DNA of 64,000 nucleotides from Nonomuraea roseoviolacea subsp. carminata (GTDB lineage: Bacteria > Actinomycetota > Actinomycetes > Streptosporangiales > Streptosporangiaceae). Location: positions 2,790,001-2,854,000 of the forward strand of contig NZ_JAMZEC010000001.1 of NCBI RefSeq assembly GCF_024172185.1, written 5' to 3'. The notes beneath the pieces are model-generated. The model worked only from the letters and a program-made list of their open reading frames with translations, was not told the DNA's origin and ran no database searches. Numbering within the stretch: the stretch's first letter is position 1; each line of letters opens with the position of its first letter. The position numbers and the translations under genes are program-made. Of the stretch, positions 42,529 through 52,430 are shown in pieces.

Positions 42529-43995
42529 TCAGGACGCGACGACCCGTACGGACTTGACGTCGGAGTCCACGGAGTCCGGGACCACCATGCCCGCGTCCAC
42601 CCCCGACCGCAGGTACGTCAGCATCTCGTGCGTCAGCCGCTCCCCCGGCACCACGGCCGGGACGCCCGGCGGGTACGGCGTGAGCATCTCCGCCGAGACG
42701 CGCCCGGCGGCCTGCTCCACCGGCACCTGCTCGGTCTCGGCGAAGAACGCGTCGCGGGGCGACATGACCTGCTCCAGCCGCATCCGGGACGGCGAGGGCA
42801 GCCGCACCGCGGCCCTCGGCAGCTCGTCCATGTGCTTGACGAGGTCGCGCAGCCCGTCGAGCAGCTTCCCGGCCGACTGCTCGTCGTCGGCGTGGGTGAG
42901 CTGGGCGCTGATCCGCAACTGGTCCGACAGGTGCAGGTTGAGCTGGTGGTGCTCGCGCAGCCAGTCGTGCATGGCGTACCCCGGCGGCAGGTGCCCGCTC
43001 ACGTCGATGATCACCTGGAGGGGGTCCATGTCGGTCGCCAGGCCGGAGCCGACGAACTCGTCGCGCCCGTACACGTGCAGGCCGTCGATCCCCTCGACGG
43101 CGGCGCGCACCTTCTCGGCCAGCGCGAGCGTGCGGTCGTAGAGGGCGCGGCCGTGCTCCACCATCTGCCGGCGCCAGCCGTCCAGGGCCGCGTACACCAG
43201 CACGGAGGCGCTCGTCGTGGACAGCAGGTCGGCCCGCGCCTTCAGCACCGCGGGGTCGACGAGGTCGCCCTGGAGGTGGAAGACCGAGCTCTGCTCCAGG
43301 CCGGAGCCCATCTTGTGGACCGAGGTGACGCACAGGTCGGCGCCCGCGTCCATGGCCCAGATCGGCAGGTCGGGGTGGAAGGGGAAGTGGGCGCCCCACG
43401 CCTCGTCCACGATCAGGGGCTTGCCGTGCTCGTGGCAGAGCCTGGCCAGGCCCTCCAGGTCGCCGCAGGTGCCGTACGGGGTGGGCGTGGTCACCAGCAC
43501 GCCCTTGGCGTCGGGGTTGGCCGCCAGCGCCTCGGCGAACGACTCCACGGACGGCGGGTGGGCCAGGTGCAGGCCGGCGTCCCACTGCGGGTCCACCCAG
43601 ATCGGCTCGACCCCGGACAGGATCAGGCCGGCCACCATGGACTTGTGCGCGTCACGGCCGAGGATCAGCTTCTCGTGCGGGCCGGCGACGGCCAGCATGG
43701 CCGCCTTGACCGACAGGGAGCTGCCGCAGGTCGAGAAGAACGTGTGCTCGGCGCCCACGGCGTCGGCCATCAGCTCCTGCGCCTGCTCCAGAATGCCGCC
43801 GGAGGACGAGCGGTCGTCCAGGCCGGCGCTCGCGAGCACGTCCGAGCGGAAGACGCCCTCGCCCAGCACCTCGACGACCCGGGGGTCGGCGCCGCGCCCC
43901 TGCTTGTGGCCGGGCGGGCTGAACGGTGTCTGGCCGGTGCGGTGATAGGCCTCCAGCGCCTCCAGCACGGGCGCGCGCGAATGATCCGTGGTCAA
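42529..43995 (-). CDS. Orn/Lys/Arg decarboxylase, compact PLP type
   Basis: 488 residues, fold-type I. TPFSPPGHKQGRGADPRVVEVLG, TFFSTCGSSLSVKAAMLAVAGP, LVTTPTPYGTCGDLEGLARLCHEHGKPLIVDEAWGAHFPFHPDLP and VTSVHKMGSGLEQSS (PLP lysine) are intact; the C-terminal domain has LTPYPPGVPAVVPGE. The N-terminal wing of the large E. coli enzymes is absent, as in Gram-positive SpeA/CadA. It removes CO2 from lysine, ornithine or arginine to make polyamine precursors. Start TTG 43995 with GGAGGAG five bases before; the frame is open to 44109 but has no site. Confidence 0.93.
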   Translation of the reverse strand: MTTDHSRAPVLEALEAYHRTGQTPFSPPGHKQGRGADPRVVEVLGEGVFRSDVLASAGLDDRSSSGGILEQAQELMADAVGAEHTFFSTCGSSLSVKAAMLAVAGPHEKLILGRDAHKSMVAGLILSGVEPIWVDPQWDAGLHLAHPPSVESFAEALAANPDAKGVLVTTPTPYGTCGDLEGLARLCHEHGKPLIVDEAWGAHFPFHPDLPIWAMDAGADLCVTSVHKMGSGLEQSSVFHLQGDLVDPAVLKARADLLSTTSASVLVYAALDGWRRQMVEHGRALYDRTLALAEKVRAAVEGIDGLHVYGRDEFVGSGLATDMDPLQVIIDVSGHLPPGYAMHDWLREHHQLNLHLSDQLRISAQLTHADDEQSAGKLLDGLRDLVKHMDELPRAAVRLPSPSRMRLEQVMSPRDAFFAETEQVPVEQAAGRVSAEMLTPYPPGVPAVVPGERLTHEMLTYLRSGVDAGMVVPDSVDSDVKSVRVVAS

Positions 43996-44173
43996 CGGCT
44001 CCTCCAGGTGTTCCTCGATGCCGGCGCGACGCCCGGCGTCCCCCTCGGCGCCGGGCGTCGCGCCGGTGCTCGTGCCCGGGCCGCGGGAGCCCTCTTTCCC
44101 GGCCCTCAACGGTCAAACCACGCGAGACCTGCACGAACCTCTCGAAAGATCCTCTGGAGGCGGCGGCCGGGGG

Positions 44174-44785
44174 TCAGAGACGGTCGAGGATGCGCCGCAT
44201 CTGCTCGATCTCGTCCCGCTGCGACGTCTCGATGCTCTGGGCGAGCCCCTTGGCGTCGGCGCTCTCGCCCTCCCGGCGCTCCCTCTGGGCCATCGTGACC
44301 GCCCCCTCGTGGTGGGCGATCATCAACCGGATGAACTCCTTGTCGAAGATCTCGCCGCTGACCGCTTCGAGATCCTCCAGGTCGTCGGCGGACAGCATGC
44401 CGGGCATGCCGCGGCGCAGGTGCCCACGGGTGGACTCGGGCATCCCCCACGCCTGGAGCCAGACCCGCATGGCGGTGATCTCCGGCTCCTGAGCGGCCCT
44501 GATGCGCTCGGCCAGCTTCTTCACCTCGGGGTCCGCGGCGCGCGTGGCGGCCAGGCCGGCCATCCGGACGGCCTGGAGGTGGTGCGGGATCATCATGCGC
44601 GCGAACATGACGTCGGCGTCGTTGTGCGCCGTCGAGGGCCGGGCGTCCGTCCGCCGCGCGGCGGGGGACTCGGGAGCCGCGCCGCCGGCCGGAGCCCCGC
44701 CGCCGGGCCCGTCGCAGGCGGTGAGCAGGGCGAGGGCTCCGATGGCGGCGATCACGATGCGGGCGGTCCTACGGTGCGCGAGCAT
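44174..44785 (-). CDS. DUF305 lipoprotein
   Basis: 203 residues. Signal peptide ending LLTAC (Cys24 lipobox), a Pro/Ala/Gly spacer, then the ferritin-like DUF305 bundle with two histidine pairs: DVMFARMMIPHHLQAVRMA and KEFIRLMIAHHEGAVTMA. Many members sit near copper genes and are thought to bind metal, which fits the copper module 2 kb away. Extracellular, anchored to the membrane. Divergent from the VanW gene. Confidence 0.92.
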   Translation of the reverse strand: MLAHRRTARIVIAAIGALALLTACDGPGGGAPAGGAAPESPAARRTDARPSTAHNDADVMFARMMIPHHLQAVRMAGLAATRAADPEVKKLAERIRAAQEPEITAMRVWLQAWGMPESTRGHLRRGMPGMLSADDLEDLEAVSGEIFDKEFIRLMIAHHEGAVTMAQRERREGESADAKGLAQSIETSQRDEIEQMRRILDRL

Positions 44786-44968
44786 GACTGATGTGACTCC
44801 TGGTGACGGTACGTGCGTTGACCGTAATCGTGGGTCGGGCGGCTCCGCGCGCGCGGCACCGACACGCGGGCCGCTGCGGCGGCCTCCCGACCCGACCGCC
44901 GGCGGGCCCGTCCGCGTATCTCCCATCGGCGCCGGCACCGTGGCGGCGCCCGGGCAGGAGGCACGCGC

Positions 44969-46636
44969 ATGACCGCACGGCGCAGGATCGTTCGCCCCAG
45001 GGCAGGACGGATCGCGGCCGTCGCCGCGGTCCTCGGCCTGTCCGCGTACGGGGTGCCGGCGGTGGTGCTGGCCGGCGAGGTGCCGCCGCGCACGACGGCC
45101 GCGGGCGTGGACATCGGCGGGCTCTCCCCCGCCCGGGCGCGGGCCCGGCTGGAGGAGGCGTTCGCCCGGCCGGGCCGGATGGCGCTCGCCGCACCGGGCC
45201 GGACCGTCACCGTGGCGCCCGCCGACCTGGGCCTCGCGCTCGACGCCACGGCCACGGTCGCGGCCGCCATGGACGGCGTGAGCACGCCCGCCGGGGTGGC
45301 CCGCGGCCTGCTCGGCAGCCGCGCGCTGCCCCCGCGGGTCCGGGTGGACGAGCGGCTGCTGGCGCGGAAGGTCGCGGCGCTGGCCCGGGCGGTGGACCGC
45401 GCGCCCCGCGAGGGCGGCGTCCGCTACGTGGGGCTGGAGCCGCGGCCGGTGCCGCCCGAGGCCGGACGCGCCCTGAACCGGGCCGCCGCGGCGCGGGCGA
45501 TCCGCGACGCCTTCCTCGCCCGCCGGGCGCGGGTCGCGCTGCCGGTCCGCCCGCTCGCCCCGTCGGTGACGGCGGAGAAGGCGCGCGCCGCCGCGGCCAC
45601 CGCCCGCGCGGCGGTGGCGGCGCCGCTGACGCTGACGGCGGGCGGGCGGCGGGCCACCCTGTCACGCGCGCGGCTGGCGGCCCACCTGCGGTTCGTGGCG
45701 GACGGGCGGGGCGGGCTGCGGCCGTCGTTCGACGCCCGCGAGGTCGCCGCCGAGCTGCGGGACGAGCTGGTCCCGGCGGCCGAGCGTCCCGAGGACGCCG
45801 GGTTCACGATCGCCAAGGGCCGCCCGGCGGTCGTGCCGGGCCGGGCGGGCAGCGGCCTCGACCCCGCGGCGGTGAGCGCGGCCGTGTCGGCCGCCCTCGC
45901 GTCGGGGTCCCGCACGGCCGGGGTCGCCCTGTCCCGGGTCGAGCCCGCCCTGACCACCGAGCGGGCGCGCGCGCTGGGCGTCCGGGAGAAGGTGAGCTCC
46001 TTCACCACGCGGCACCCGTGCTGCGCGCCCCGCGTCACGAACATCCACCGCATCGCCGACCTGGTGGACGGCCACGTGGTGCGGCCGGGCGCGACGTTCT
46101 CGCTGAACGGCCTGGTGGGCAGGCGCGACCGGGAGCGCGGGTTCGTGGAGGCGCCCATGATCCTGAACGGCCGGTTCGTCGACGACGTGGGCGGGGGCGT
46201 GTCGCAGTTCGCGACCACGATGTTCAACGCGGTGTTCTTCGGCGGGTTCGAGGACGTGCGGCACACGCCGCACCAGTTCTACATCTCCCGCTATCCGGCG
46301 GGCCGCGAGTCCACGGTGTCGTTCCCGCAGCCGGACTTCCGCTGGCGCAACGACTCGCCGTACGGGGTGCTGATCAGGACCTCGTACACGAGCACGTCCG
46401 TCACGGTCGAGTTCTGGAGCACCAAGCGCTACGACGTCGAGTCCCGCAGCTCCGCCCGCTACGCCGTCAAGGACTTCCCCACCCTCACGGACTCGGGGCC
46501 GGACTGCCTGCCGATGGGCGGGGTGCAGGGCTTCGCGATCGACGTGTGGCGGATCTTCCGCACGGGCGGCGAGGTGGTGCGCAGGCAGAGGTTCCACACC
46601 GTGTACGCCCCCGAGCCCCGCCTCACCTGCACCTGA
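44969..46636 (+). CDS. VanW family protein with peptidoglycan-binding repeats
   Basis: 555 residues. A basic N-terminus and one hydrophobic span (about 13-35) suggest export. Residues 40-330 hold two PG_binding_4-like repeats (TTAAGVDIGGLSPARARARLEEAF and a second around FTIAKGRPAVVPG). The VanW domain follows: NIHRIADLVDGHVVRPGATFSLNGLVGRR, FVDDVGGGVSQFATTMFNAVFFGGFEDVRHTPHQFYISRYPAGRESTV. It is named after the vancomycin cluster of Enterococcus, but its role is unknown; probably cell-wall associated. It does not by itself indicate glycopeptide resistance. Confidence 0.93.
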   Translation: MTARRRIVRPRAGRIAAVAAVLGLSAYGVPAVVLAGEVPPRTTAAGVDIGGLSPARARARLEEAFARPGRMALAAPGRTVTVAPADLGLALDATATVAAAMDGVSTPAGVARGLLGSRALPPRVRVDERLLARKVAALARAVDRAPREGGVRYVGLEPRPVPPEAGRALNRAAAARAIRDAFLARRARVALPVRPLAPSVTAEKARAAAATARAAVAAPLTLTAGGRRATLSRARLAAHLRFVADGRGGLRPSFDAREVAAELRDELVPAAERPEDAGFTIAKGRPAVVPGRAGSGLDPAAVSAAVSAALASGSRTAGVALSRVEPALTTERARALGVREKVSSFTTRHPCCAPRVTNIHRIADLVDGHVVRPGATFSLNGLVGRRDRERGFVEAPMILNGRFVDDVGGGVSQFATTMFNAVFFGGFEDVRHTPHQFYISRYPAGRESTVSFPQPDFRWRNDSPYGVLIRTSYTSTSVTVEFWSTKRYDVESRSSARYAVKDFPTLTDSGPDCLPMGGVQGFAIDVWRIFRTGGEVVRRQRFHTVYAPEPRLTCT

Positions 46637-46651
46637 GCGGGAGACGAAAGA

Positions 46652-46692
46652 GCCGAGGCGGCCGGGACCCTCTCGTCACCGGCCGCCTCGGC
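46652..46692. terminator. bidirectional hairpin between vanW and copA
   Basis: GCCGAGGCGGCCGG (46652-46665) pairs over 14 bases with CCGGCCGCCTCGGC (46679-46692), loop of 13. It sits between two convergent stops (46636 and 46715), so it can end both transcripts. Confidence 0.85.
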
Positions 46693-46714
46693 CGCTCTCG
46701 GGCCGCGGCGCGGA

Positions 46715-48988
46715 TCACTTGAATCCGCGCAGCCGCAGGCTGTTGCTGACCACGAAGACGCTGGAGAACGCCATCGCGGCGCCGGCGATCATGGGGTTGA
46801 GCAGCCCCATGGCGGCCAGCGGCAGGGCGGCCACGTTGTAGGCGAACGCCCAGAACAGGTTTCCCTTGATCGTACGCAACGTCCGGCGCGACAGGCGGAT
46901 CGCGTCGGCCGCCACGCGGAGGTCGCCCCGCACGAGCGTCAGGTCGGACGCCTCGATGGCCACGTCGGTGCCGGTGCCCATGGCCAGGCCCAGGTCGGCC
47001 TGGGCGAGCGCGGCGGCGTCGTTGACCCCGTCGCCGACCATGGCCACCGACCTGCCCTCGGACTGCAGCCGCTTGACGACGTCCACCTTGTCCTGGGGCA
47101 GCACCTCGGCGATCACCTCGTCGATGCCGACCTCGGCGGCCACGCTCCGGGCGACGGCCTCGTTGTCGCCGGTGAGCAGCACCGGGGTCAGGCCGAGCCC
47201 GCGCAGCCGCCGGATCGCCTCGGCCGAGGTGGGCTTGACCACGTCGGCCACGACCAGCACCGCGCGGGCCTTGCCGTCCCAGCCGACGGCGACGGCCGTG
47301 CGGCCGGCGTTCTGCGCCTCCTCCAGCGCCCGCTCCAGGTCGGCGGGCAGGTGCTGCGACCACTCGGCCAGCAGCCGGGGCCGGCCGACGAGCACCGCGT
47401 GCCCGTCCACGACGCCCTGCACGCCGAGCCCCTCGACGTTGGCGAAGTCCTCGGGCGTGGGCAGTTCGCCGGCCCGCTCGGCGGCGCCGCGGGCGACGGC
47501 CCGCGCGATGGGGTGCTCGGAGGCGTTCTCCAGCGCCCCGGCCAGGCGCAGCGCCTCGACGGGGTCCTCGCCGTCGGCCACGTGCGTCTCGACCAGCGTC
47601 ATGCGGCCCTCGGTGACGGTGCCGGTCTTGTCCAGCACGACGGTGTCCACCCGGCGGGTCGACTCCAGCACCTCCGGCCCCTTGATGAGGATGCCGAGCT
47701 GCGCGCCGCGGCCCGTGCCGACCAGCAGCGCGGTGGGCGTGGCCAGGCCGAGCGCGCAGGGGCAGGCGATGATGAGCACGGCCACCGCGGCGGTGAAGGC
47801 CGCCGCCGGGCCCGCGCCCGCGCCGAGCCAGAAGCCGAGCGTGCCCAGCGACAGCGCGATCACGATGGGCACGAACACGCCCGAGATCCGGTCGGCCAGC
47901 CGCTGGACCTGCGCCTTGCCGGTCTGCGCCTCCTCCACGAGCCTGGCCATCTGGGCGAGCTGCGTGTCGGAGCCGACGCGGGTGGCGCGCACGACCAGCC
48001 GGCCGCCCGCGTTGACGGTGGCGCCGGTGACCGCGTCGCCCGGCCGCACCTCGACGGGCACGGACTCGCCGGTCAGCATCGACGCGTCGACCGCGGAGGT
48101 GCCCTCCTCGACCACGCCGTCCGTGGCGATCTTCTCGCCCGGCCGGACGACGAACCGGTCGCCGGCGGCGAGGCGGGAGATCGGCACGCGGACCTCGGCG
48201 CCGTCACGCAGGACGGCGACGTCCTTGGCGCCCAGCTCCATCAGCGCCCGCAGGGCCGCGCCGGCCCGCCGCTTGGAGCGGGCCTCGAAGTAGCGTCCGG
48301 CCAGGATGAACGCGGTCACCCCGGCGGCGGCCTCCAGGTAGATGTTGCCCGAGCCGTCGGTGCGGGCGATCGTCAGCTCGAACGGGTGCGTCATGCCGGG
48401 CATGCCGGCCGTGCCGAGGAACAGCGCCCACAGCGACCAGCCGAGCGCGGCGATCGTGCCGAGCGAGACCAGCGTGTCCATGGTGGCCGCGCCGTGGCGC
48501 AGGTTGGTCCAGGCGGCCTTGTGGAACGGCCATCCGGCGTAGACCACGACCGGCGCGGCCAGCGTGAGCGACAGCCACTGCCAGTACGTGAACTGCAGCG
48601 CCGGCACCATCGCCATCGCGATCACCGGGACGCTCAGCACCACGGCCGTGATCAGCCGGGAGCGCAGCGGCGCGAGCTCGTCCGGGCCCTCGCCGCGCTC
48701 GTCCCGCCCGGCGCCGGGCTCGTCCTCGGGGGCGGGCGGCTCGGGCAGGGCGGCGGTGTAGCCGGCCTTCTCGACCTCGCCGACCAGCACCCGCGGGTCG
48801 AGCCCCTCGGGGAAGGTGACCTTGGCCTTCTCCGTGGCGTAGTTGACGGTGGCCGTGACGCCGTCGAGCTTGTTCAGCTTGCGCTCGATGCGGTTGGCGC
48901 AGGACGCGCAGGTCATGCCGCCGATCGCCAGCTCGACCGCGCCGTGCGGACGCTCCCCGGTGACGGGGGTCTCCGTGATGGGGGACAT
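46715..48988 (-). CDS. copA: copper-exporting P1B-type ATPase
   Basis: 757 residues. One N-terminal metal domain with GMTCASC (C27, C30), then membrane spans, TGES actuator loop, [15 protein letters not shown] (the CPC copper site), DKTGTVTEG (phosphorylated Asp), the H-P motif [19 protein letters not shown], and a terminal [23 protein letters not shown] as in CopA. It pumps Cu+ out of the cell using ATP. ATG 48988 with AAAGGAG. Last gene of the csoR-copZ-anchor-copA series. Confidence 0.95.
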   Translation of the reverse strand: MSPITETPVTGERPHGAVELAIGGMTCASCANRIERKLNKLDGVTATVNYATEKAKVTFPEGLDPRVLVGEVEKAGYTAALPEPPAPEDEPGAGRDERGEGPDELAPLRSRLITAVVLSVPVIAMAMVPALQFTYWQWLSLTLAAPVVVYAGWPFHKAAWTNLRHGAATMDTLVSLGTIAALGWSLWALFLGTAGMPGMTHPFELTIARTDGSGNIYLEAAAGVTAFILAGRYFEARSKRRAGAALRALMELGAKDVAVLRDGAEVRVPISRLAAGDRFVVRPGEKIATDGVVEEGTSAVDASMLTGESVPVEVRPGDAVTGATVNAGGRLVVRATRVGSDTQLAQMARLVEEAQTGKAQVQRLADRISGVFVPIVIALSLGTLGFWLGAGAGPAAAFTAAVAVLIIACPCALGLATPTALLVGTGRGAQLGILIKGPEVLESTRRVDTVVLDKTGTVTEGRMTLVETHVADGEDPVEALRLAGALENASEHPIARAVARGAAERAGELPTPEDFANVEGLGVQGVVDGHAVLVGRPRLLAEWSQHLPADLERALEEAQNAGRTAVAVGWDGKARAVLVVADVVKPTSAEAIRRLRGLGLTPVLLTGDNEAVARSVAAEVGIDEVIAEVLPQDKVDVVKRLQSEGRSVAMVGDGVNDAAALAQADLGLAMGTGTDVAIEASDLTLVRGDLRVAADAIRLSRRTLRTIKGNLFWAFAYNVAALPLAAMGLLNPMIAGAAMAFSSVFVVSNSLRLRGFK

Positions 48989-49015
48989 CACCTCTCCTTT
49001 CGTCGCGTCCCGCGA

Positions 49016-50041
49016 TCAGTGGCTGTGCGCGCCCTGATCGTCGTGGTCGGCCGGTCCGGCGCTCGGCGTGCCGGCGGGTGTGCCGCCCGGCTCGGGCGCC
49101 GCGCCGGGCGAGCCGGCGTGGACGGTGAAGGCGGCGGTGCGGACCTTGCCCTCGTGCTGGAAGTCCAGGAAGAGGCGGTAGTCGCCGCCGCTCGGCGCCT
49201 GCGCGTAGAAGACGATCTCGGGGCCGGGCTCGGTGACGCCGTCGCCGGGCTCGCCGTCCGGGTGGACGTGCAGGTAGGCCAGGTCGCCGCCGCGCAGGGC
49301 GACGAGGTGCCCGTACGCCCCAAGATACGGCTGCAGGTCGGTGACCGGCGCACCGCCCTTGGCGACCTTGAGCGTCAGGCGGCTCGACCGGCCGGGGACG
49401 AGGTCGCCGGCCAGCTCGACCGTGTAGCCGTCCACGCTCGCCGTGCGGGCGGCCGCGGGCAGCGGGCGGGGGGTGTAGCCGCCGGCGACGAACACGTCGG
49501 CCCCCAGCGTCAGCGCGGGCCCGCCGGTCGGCGCGAAGTCGGCGAAGGCCCGGTAGGGGCCGGCCTCGGGCAGCGTCAGCTTGACGGTCCAGACGCCGTC
49601 GGCGGACATCTCCGGGTGGACGTGCTGGAAGGTCGTCAGGTCGCGCGAGGTGACGATGAGGTGGAGCCGCTTGTCGTGGCGGGTCTCGAAGTCCGTGACG
49701 TTGCCCCCGCCGGGGCCGGTCACGGCGAAGCGGAAGTCGGCGGGCTCACCGGGCCTGATCTCGCCGGTGAGTGGGACGAGGGTGTAGCCGTTCTCTGACA
49801 CTTGAAGCCCCCCGGGGGTATCTTCGGAGCCTGCCTGTGCCGCGTCACCGTGGCCCTGGGCGTTCTGCTGACCGTGAGCGTTCTGCTGACCGTGGGCGGC
49901 CGGCTCGCCGTGGGCGGCGGGGGCCTTCGCCCCCGCCGTCACCGCGCCGGTGTCGCCCAGCGCGTTGCCCGCGCCGAGCGCGCCGCCGAACACCACGGCC
50001 AGACCCAGGGCGTACAGCCCGAGCCTGCCTGCCGTGTTCAC
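49016..50041 (-). CDS. membrane-anchored His-rich protein of the copper operon
   Basis: 341 residues. One hydrophobic span (about 7-27), then a His/Gln-rich linker AAHGEPAAHGQQNAHGQQNAQGHG, two beta-rich domains (NGYTLVPLTGEIRPGEPADFRFAVTG, YTVELAGDLVPGRSSRLTLKVAKGG) that contain HLIVTSRDLTTFQHVHPEM and HLVALRGGDLAYLHVHPDGE, and a tail ending DHDDQGAHSH. The H-x-H clusters point to extracellular copper binding; similar proteins accompany actinobacterial copA. Its ATG overlaps the copZ stop. Confidence 0.82.
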   Translation of the reverse strand: MNTAGRLGLYALGLAVVFGGALGAGNALGDTGAVTAGAKAPAAHGEPAAHGQQNAHGQQNAQGHGDAAQAGSEDTPGGLQVSENGYTLVPLTGEIRPGEPADFRFAVTGPGGGNVTDFETRHDKRLHLIVTSRDLTTFQHVHPEMSADGVWTVKLTLPEAGPYRAFADFAPTGGPALTLGADVFVAGGYTPRPLPAAARTASVDGYTVELAGDLVPGRSSRLTLKVAKGGAPVTDLQPYLGAYGHLVALRGGDLAYLHVHPDGEPGDGVTEPGPEIVFYAQAPSGGDYRLFLDFQHEGKVRTAAFTVHAGSPGAAPEPGGTPAGTPSAGPADHDDQGAHSH

Positions 50042-50253
50042 GACGCGCCCGCCACGGTGTAACCGGCCTCCTCGACGGCGGCCACGATCGCGGACTGCTC
50101 GACCGGCTGCTCACTGGCGACGGTCAGCAGGCCGCTCTGCAGGTCGACCTCGACGCCGGTGACGCCCGGCACCTCGCCGACCTCCTCCTTGACGGAGCTG
50201 ACGCAGTGGCCGCAGGTCATGCCCTTGACGGTGTAGGTGGCGGTGGTGGCCAT
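50038..50253 (-). CDS. copZ: heavy-metal-associated domain copper chaperone
   Basis: 71 residues, a single ferredoxin-like HMA domain: ATYTVKGMTCGHCVSSVKEEVG with C14 and C17 and VDLQSGLLTVAS. It carries Cu+ to CopA. ATG 50253 with GGAG eight bases upstream. 52 bases downstream of csoR, same strand. Confidence 0.93.
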   Translation of the reverse strand: MATTATYTVKGMTCGHCVSSVKEEVGEVPGVTGVEVDLQSGLLTVASEQPVEQSAIVAAVEEAGYTVAGAS

Positions 50254-50305
50254 ACCGATCACTCCTCGAAACAGCGATATCGAAAGACGGACGTCAACTC
50301 AGGGG

Positions 50306-50587
50306 TCACGAGCGCACGAGCCGCGCGATCGCGTCGGAGGCCTCCTTGACCTTGGCCTGCGCCTCGGGCCCGCCTTCGCGGGCGGCCTCGGCGACGCAGT
50401 GGGCCAGGTGCTCCTCCAGCAGGGACAGGGCGAACGACTGCAGGGCGCTGGTGGCCGCCGACACCTGGGTCAGGACGTCGATGCAGTACTTGTCGTCCTC
50501 GACCATGCGCTGGAGCCCGCGGACCTGCCCCTCGATCCGGCGCAGCCGCCGGCTGTGGTCGTCCTTGCGTGCGGAGTATCCCGCCAT
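50306..50587 (-). CDS. csoR: copper-sensing repressor CsoR
   Basis: 93 residues of the DUF156/CsoR family: RRLRRIEGQVRGLQRMVEDDKYCIDVLTQVSAATSALQ and LLEEHLAHCV. Cu+ ligands C35, H60 and C64 are all present, distinguishing it from RcnR/FrmR types. Apo-CsoR represses; Cu+ releases it from DNA. First gene of the copper operon, preceded by a candidate operator at 50631-50645. Confidence 0.95.
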   Translation of the reverse strand: MAGYSARKDDHSRRLRRIEGQVRGLQRMVEDDKYCIDVLTQVSAATSALQSFALSLLEEHLAHCVAEAAREGGPEAQAKVKEASDAIARLVRS

Positions 50588-50630
50588 CGCCGACCCTCCT
50601 CTCCCTTGCCGTGCACCCACCCTAACACGG

Positions 50631-50645
50631 TACCCCCCTACGGTA
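50631..50645. promoter_or_regulatory. candidate CsoR operator
   Basis: TACCCCCCTACGGTA lies 44 bases upstream of csoR. It fits the known GC-rich TACCCC..GGGTA pattern of CsoR sites in actinobacteria, with one mismatch. It would autoregulate the copper operon. Confidence 0.6.
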
Positions 50646-50746
50646 TTTCCGACCTGTCTGATTTTTTCGGACAACGGTCCCGGGCCGTGGCGATACCGCA
50701 GGCCGGAACGGAGTAGCGTCGCTGTCAGAGGCACTGGAGGAGGGAC

Positions 50747-51253
50747 ATGTCCGACGCCCGCGCGTCCGGCGCGCGCCGCCCGGCCGGCTCCGGCGGGGGC
50801 CCGCTCCCCGCGCGGCCACCCGAGCCGTGGGTGCGGCGCGTCCCCTGGTCCACGCTGGGCGCGATCTCCCTCGGCGGGGTGCTGGGCGCGCTGGCCCGCT
50901 TCGCCGTGACGCTGGCCCTGCCCCACCCGCCCGGCGGGTTCGCGTGGGCCACCTGGCTGATCAACGTGACGGGATGCCTGCTGATCGGGCTGCTCATGGT
51001 CGCCATCACCGAGGCGTGGCGGGTCCACCGGCTGGTGCGGCCCTTCCTGGGCATCGGCGTGCTCGGCGGCTACACCACGTTCTCGACGTACGTGGTGGAC
51101 ACGCAGAAGGCGCTGGAGGCCGGCGCGGCCCGCACGGCGCTGCTCTACCTGGGCGGCACCCTGGTCGCCGCGCTGCTCGCGACGCACGCGGGAGAGCGCC
51201 TGGGCCGCCTGGTGTTCGTCACCTGGCGCTCGCGAGGGGAGGAACGGCGATGA
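50747..51253 (+). CDS. crcB: fluoride exporter CrcB/FluC, subunit 1
   Basis: 168 residues. After a basic Pro/Gly-rich extension of about 33 residues come four spans: [43 protein letters not shown] (pore Asn and the G-x-L-x-x-G), [22 protein letters not shown] (the TTFST motif of the fluoride pore), and [16 protein letters not shown]. It forms a dual-topology fluoride channel with the second CrcB encoded 380 bases downstream. GGAGGAGGGAC upstream of ATG 50747. Stop overlaps the DUF190 gene by ATGA. Confidence 0.94.
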   Translation: MSDARASGARRPAGSGGGPLPARPPEPWVRRVPWSTLGAISLGGVLGALARFAVTLALPHPPGGFAWATWLINVTGCLLIGLLMVAITEAWRVHRLVRPFLGIGVLGGYTTFSTYVVDTQKALEAGAARTALLYLGGTLVAALLATHAGERLGRLVFVTWRSRGEERR

Positions 51254-51636
51254 GACTCAAGGGCCCGGCGTTGCGCCTGACCGTCTACGTCGAGGAGGAC
51301 GCCTCCTGGCACCACAAGCCGCTCTACCACGAGATCGTGCACCGCGCCCGGCAGGCGGGACTGGCGGGCGCCAGCGTGATCCGCGGCATCGAGGGCTACG
51401 GCGCCTCCAGCGAGCTGCACACCTCCCGGATCCTGTCGCTGTCGGAGGACCTGCCGCTGGCGATCGTGATCGTGGACACTCCCGAGCGGATCCGCGCCTT
51501 CCTGCCGCAGCTCGACGAGCTGGTCACCGAGGGGCTGGTGATGGTCGACGAGGTCGAGGTGATCCGCTACGCGGGCCGCGCCGCCGGGGGCGCCGGCGAC
51601 TCCCGGCCGGTGGACACGGGCGGGCGCGACTCGTGA
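51250..51636 (+). CDS. DUF190 domain protein
   Basis: 128 residues: [45 protein letters not shown] and [36 protein letters not shown]. This PII-like fold is often found beside crcB and may sense a ligand or regulate the channel. Overlaps both crcB genes by 4 bases (ATGA and GTGA). Confidence 0.93.
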   Translation: MRLKGPALRLTVYVEEDASWHHKPLYHEIVHRARQAGLAGASVIRGIEGYGASSELHTSRILSLSEDLPLAIVIVDTPERIRAFLPQLDELVTEGLVMVDEVEVIRYAGRAAGGAGDSRPVDTGGRDS

Positions 51637-51995
51637 CCGTGCTGCTCGTCGCGCTCGGAGCCGCCGTCGGGGCTCCGATGCGTTACCTGATCGACCGGGC
51701 CGTGCAGTCACGCCACGACACCGTGTTCCCCTGGGGCACCCTGACGGTCAACACGATCGGCTCGATGGTCCTGGGCTTCCTCGCCGCCGCGCCGGTGCCC
51801 GGGCCGGTCATGACGCTGCTGGGCACCGGCTTCTGCGGGGCGCTGAGCACGTACTCGACGTTCGGCTACGAGACCGTGCGGCTGGTCCGCGACGGCGCCA
51901 CGACATACGCGCTGCTCAACGCGCTGGGCAGCGTGGCGGCCGGGCTGGGCGCGGCGTGGTGCGGCATGGCCGTGGCGCTGGCGCTGCACGCGTGA
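51633..51995 (+). CDS. crcB: fluoride exporter CrcB/FluC, subunit 2
   Basis: 120 residues, four spans. [38 protein letters not shown] (pore Asn), [24 protein letters not shown] (S-T-Y-S-T-F pore motif) and a final span. Paired with subunit 1 as a likely heterodimer. GTG 51633. Confidence 0.94.
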   Translation: MTVLLVALGAAVGAPMRYLIDRAVQSRHDTVFPWGTLTVNTIGSMVLGFLAAAPVPGPVMTLLGTGFCGALSTYSTFGYETVRLVRDGATTYALLNALGSVAAGLGAAWCGMAVALALHA

Positions 51996-52004
51996 CCACC
52001 CGCC

Positions 52005-52430
52005 TCAGAGGAAGGCGTAGCACTCCACCTCCGAGCGCCGGTAGGAGATGCCCTGGGCGACGGAGTTCCGGACGCAGGCGCGTTCGGAGGGGCTCAGCGT
52101 GAGCTTCCCGCACACCGTCACGCCCGAGTAGGTGCGGCAGTCGAGCGACGGGTTCGCCGCGCCGATGCGGTAGGTCTGCCTGACGTCGGCGCGGCAGCTC
52201 GTGCGCGCCGCCGCCGTGTTCGCGTACGAGCACTGGTGGAGCAGGATCTGGTACTGGCGCCTGCTCACGTCCTGGCCGTCGCCGTCGGCGCCCGCCGAGG
52301 TCAGGCCCCGGTTGTCGCCGTCGGCGCGCGCCGAGCCCAGATCGCGCAGGTCGCCGTCGGCCCGCGCCGAGGAGACGCACAGGCCCAGCATGACCACCAC
52401 CCCGAGACCAGCGGCAACGATCTTGTTCAT
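52005..52430 (-). CDS. secreted cysteine-rich protein with 12-residue repeats
   Basis: 141 residues. A clear signal peptide (MNKIVAAGLGVVVMLGLCVSSARA), then three degenerate 12-residue repeats SARADGDLRDLG, SARADGDNRGLT and SAGADGDGQDVS, then a domain with six cysteines (HQC, TSC, LDC, TVC, RAC, VEC), enough for three disulfides, ending YAFL. No family recognised. Repeat Asp residues could bind cations. ATG 52430 with GGGGGAG. Convergent with crcB. Confidence 0.75.
   Translation of the reverse strand: MNKIVAAGLGVVVMLGLCVSSARADGDLRDLGSARADGDNRGLTSAGADGDGQDVSRRQYQILLHQCSYANTAAARTSCRADVRQTYRIGAANPSLDCRTYSGVTVCGKLTLSPSERACVRNSVAQGISYRRSEVECYAFL

Noticed and set aside
50646..50746. Fluoride riboswitch upstream of crcB
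   Set aside because: The conserved crcB RNA core elements are not recognisable here.
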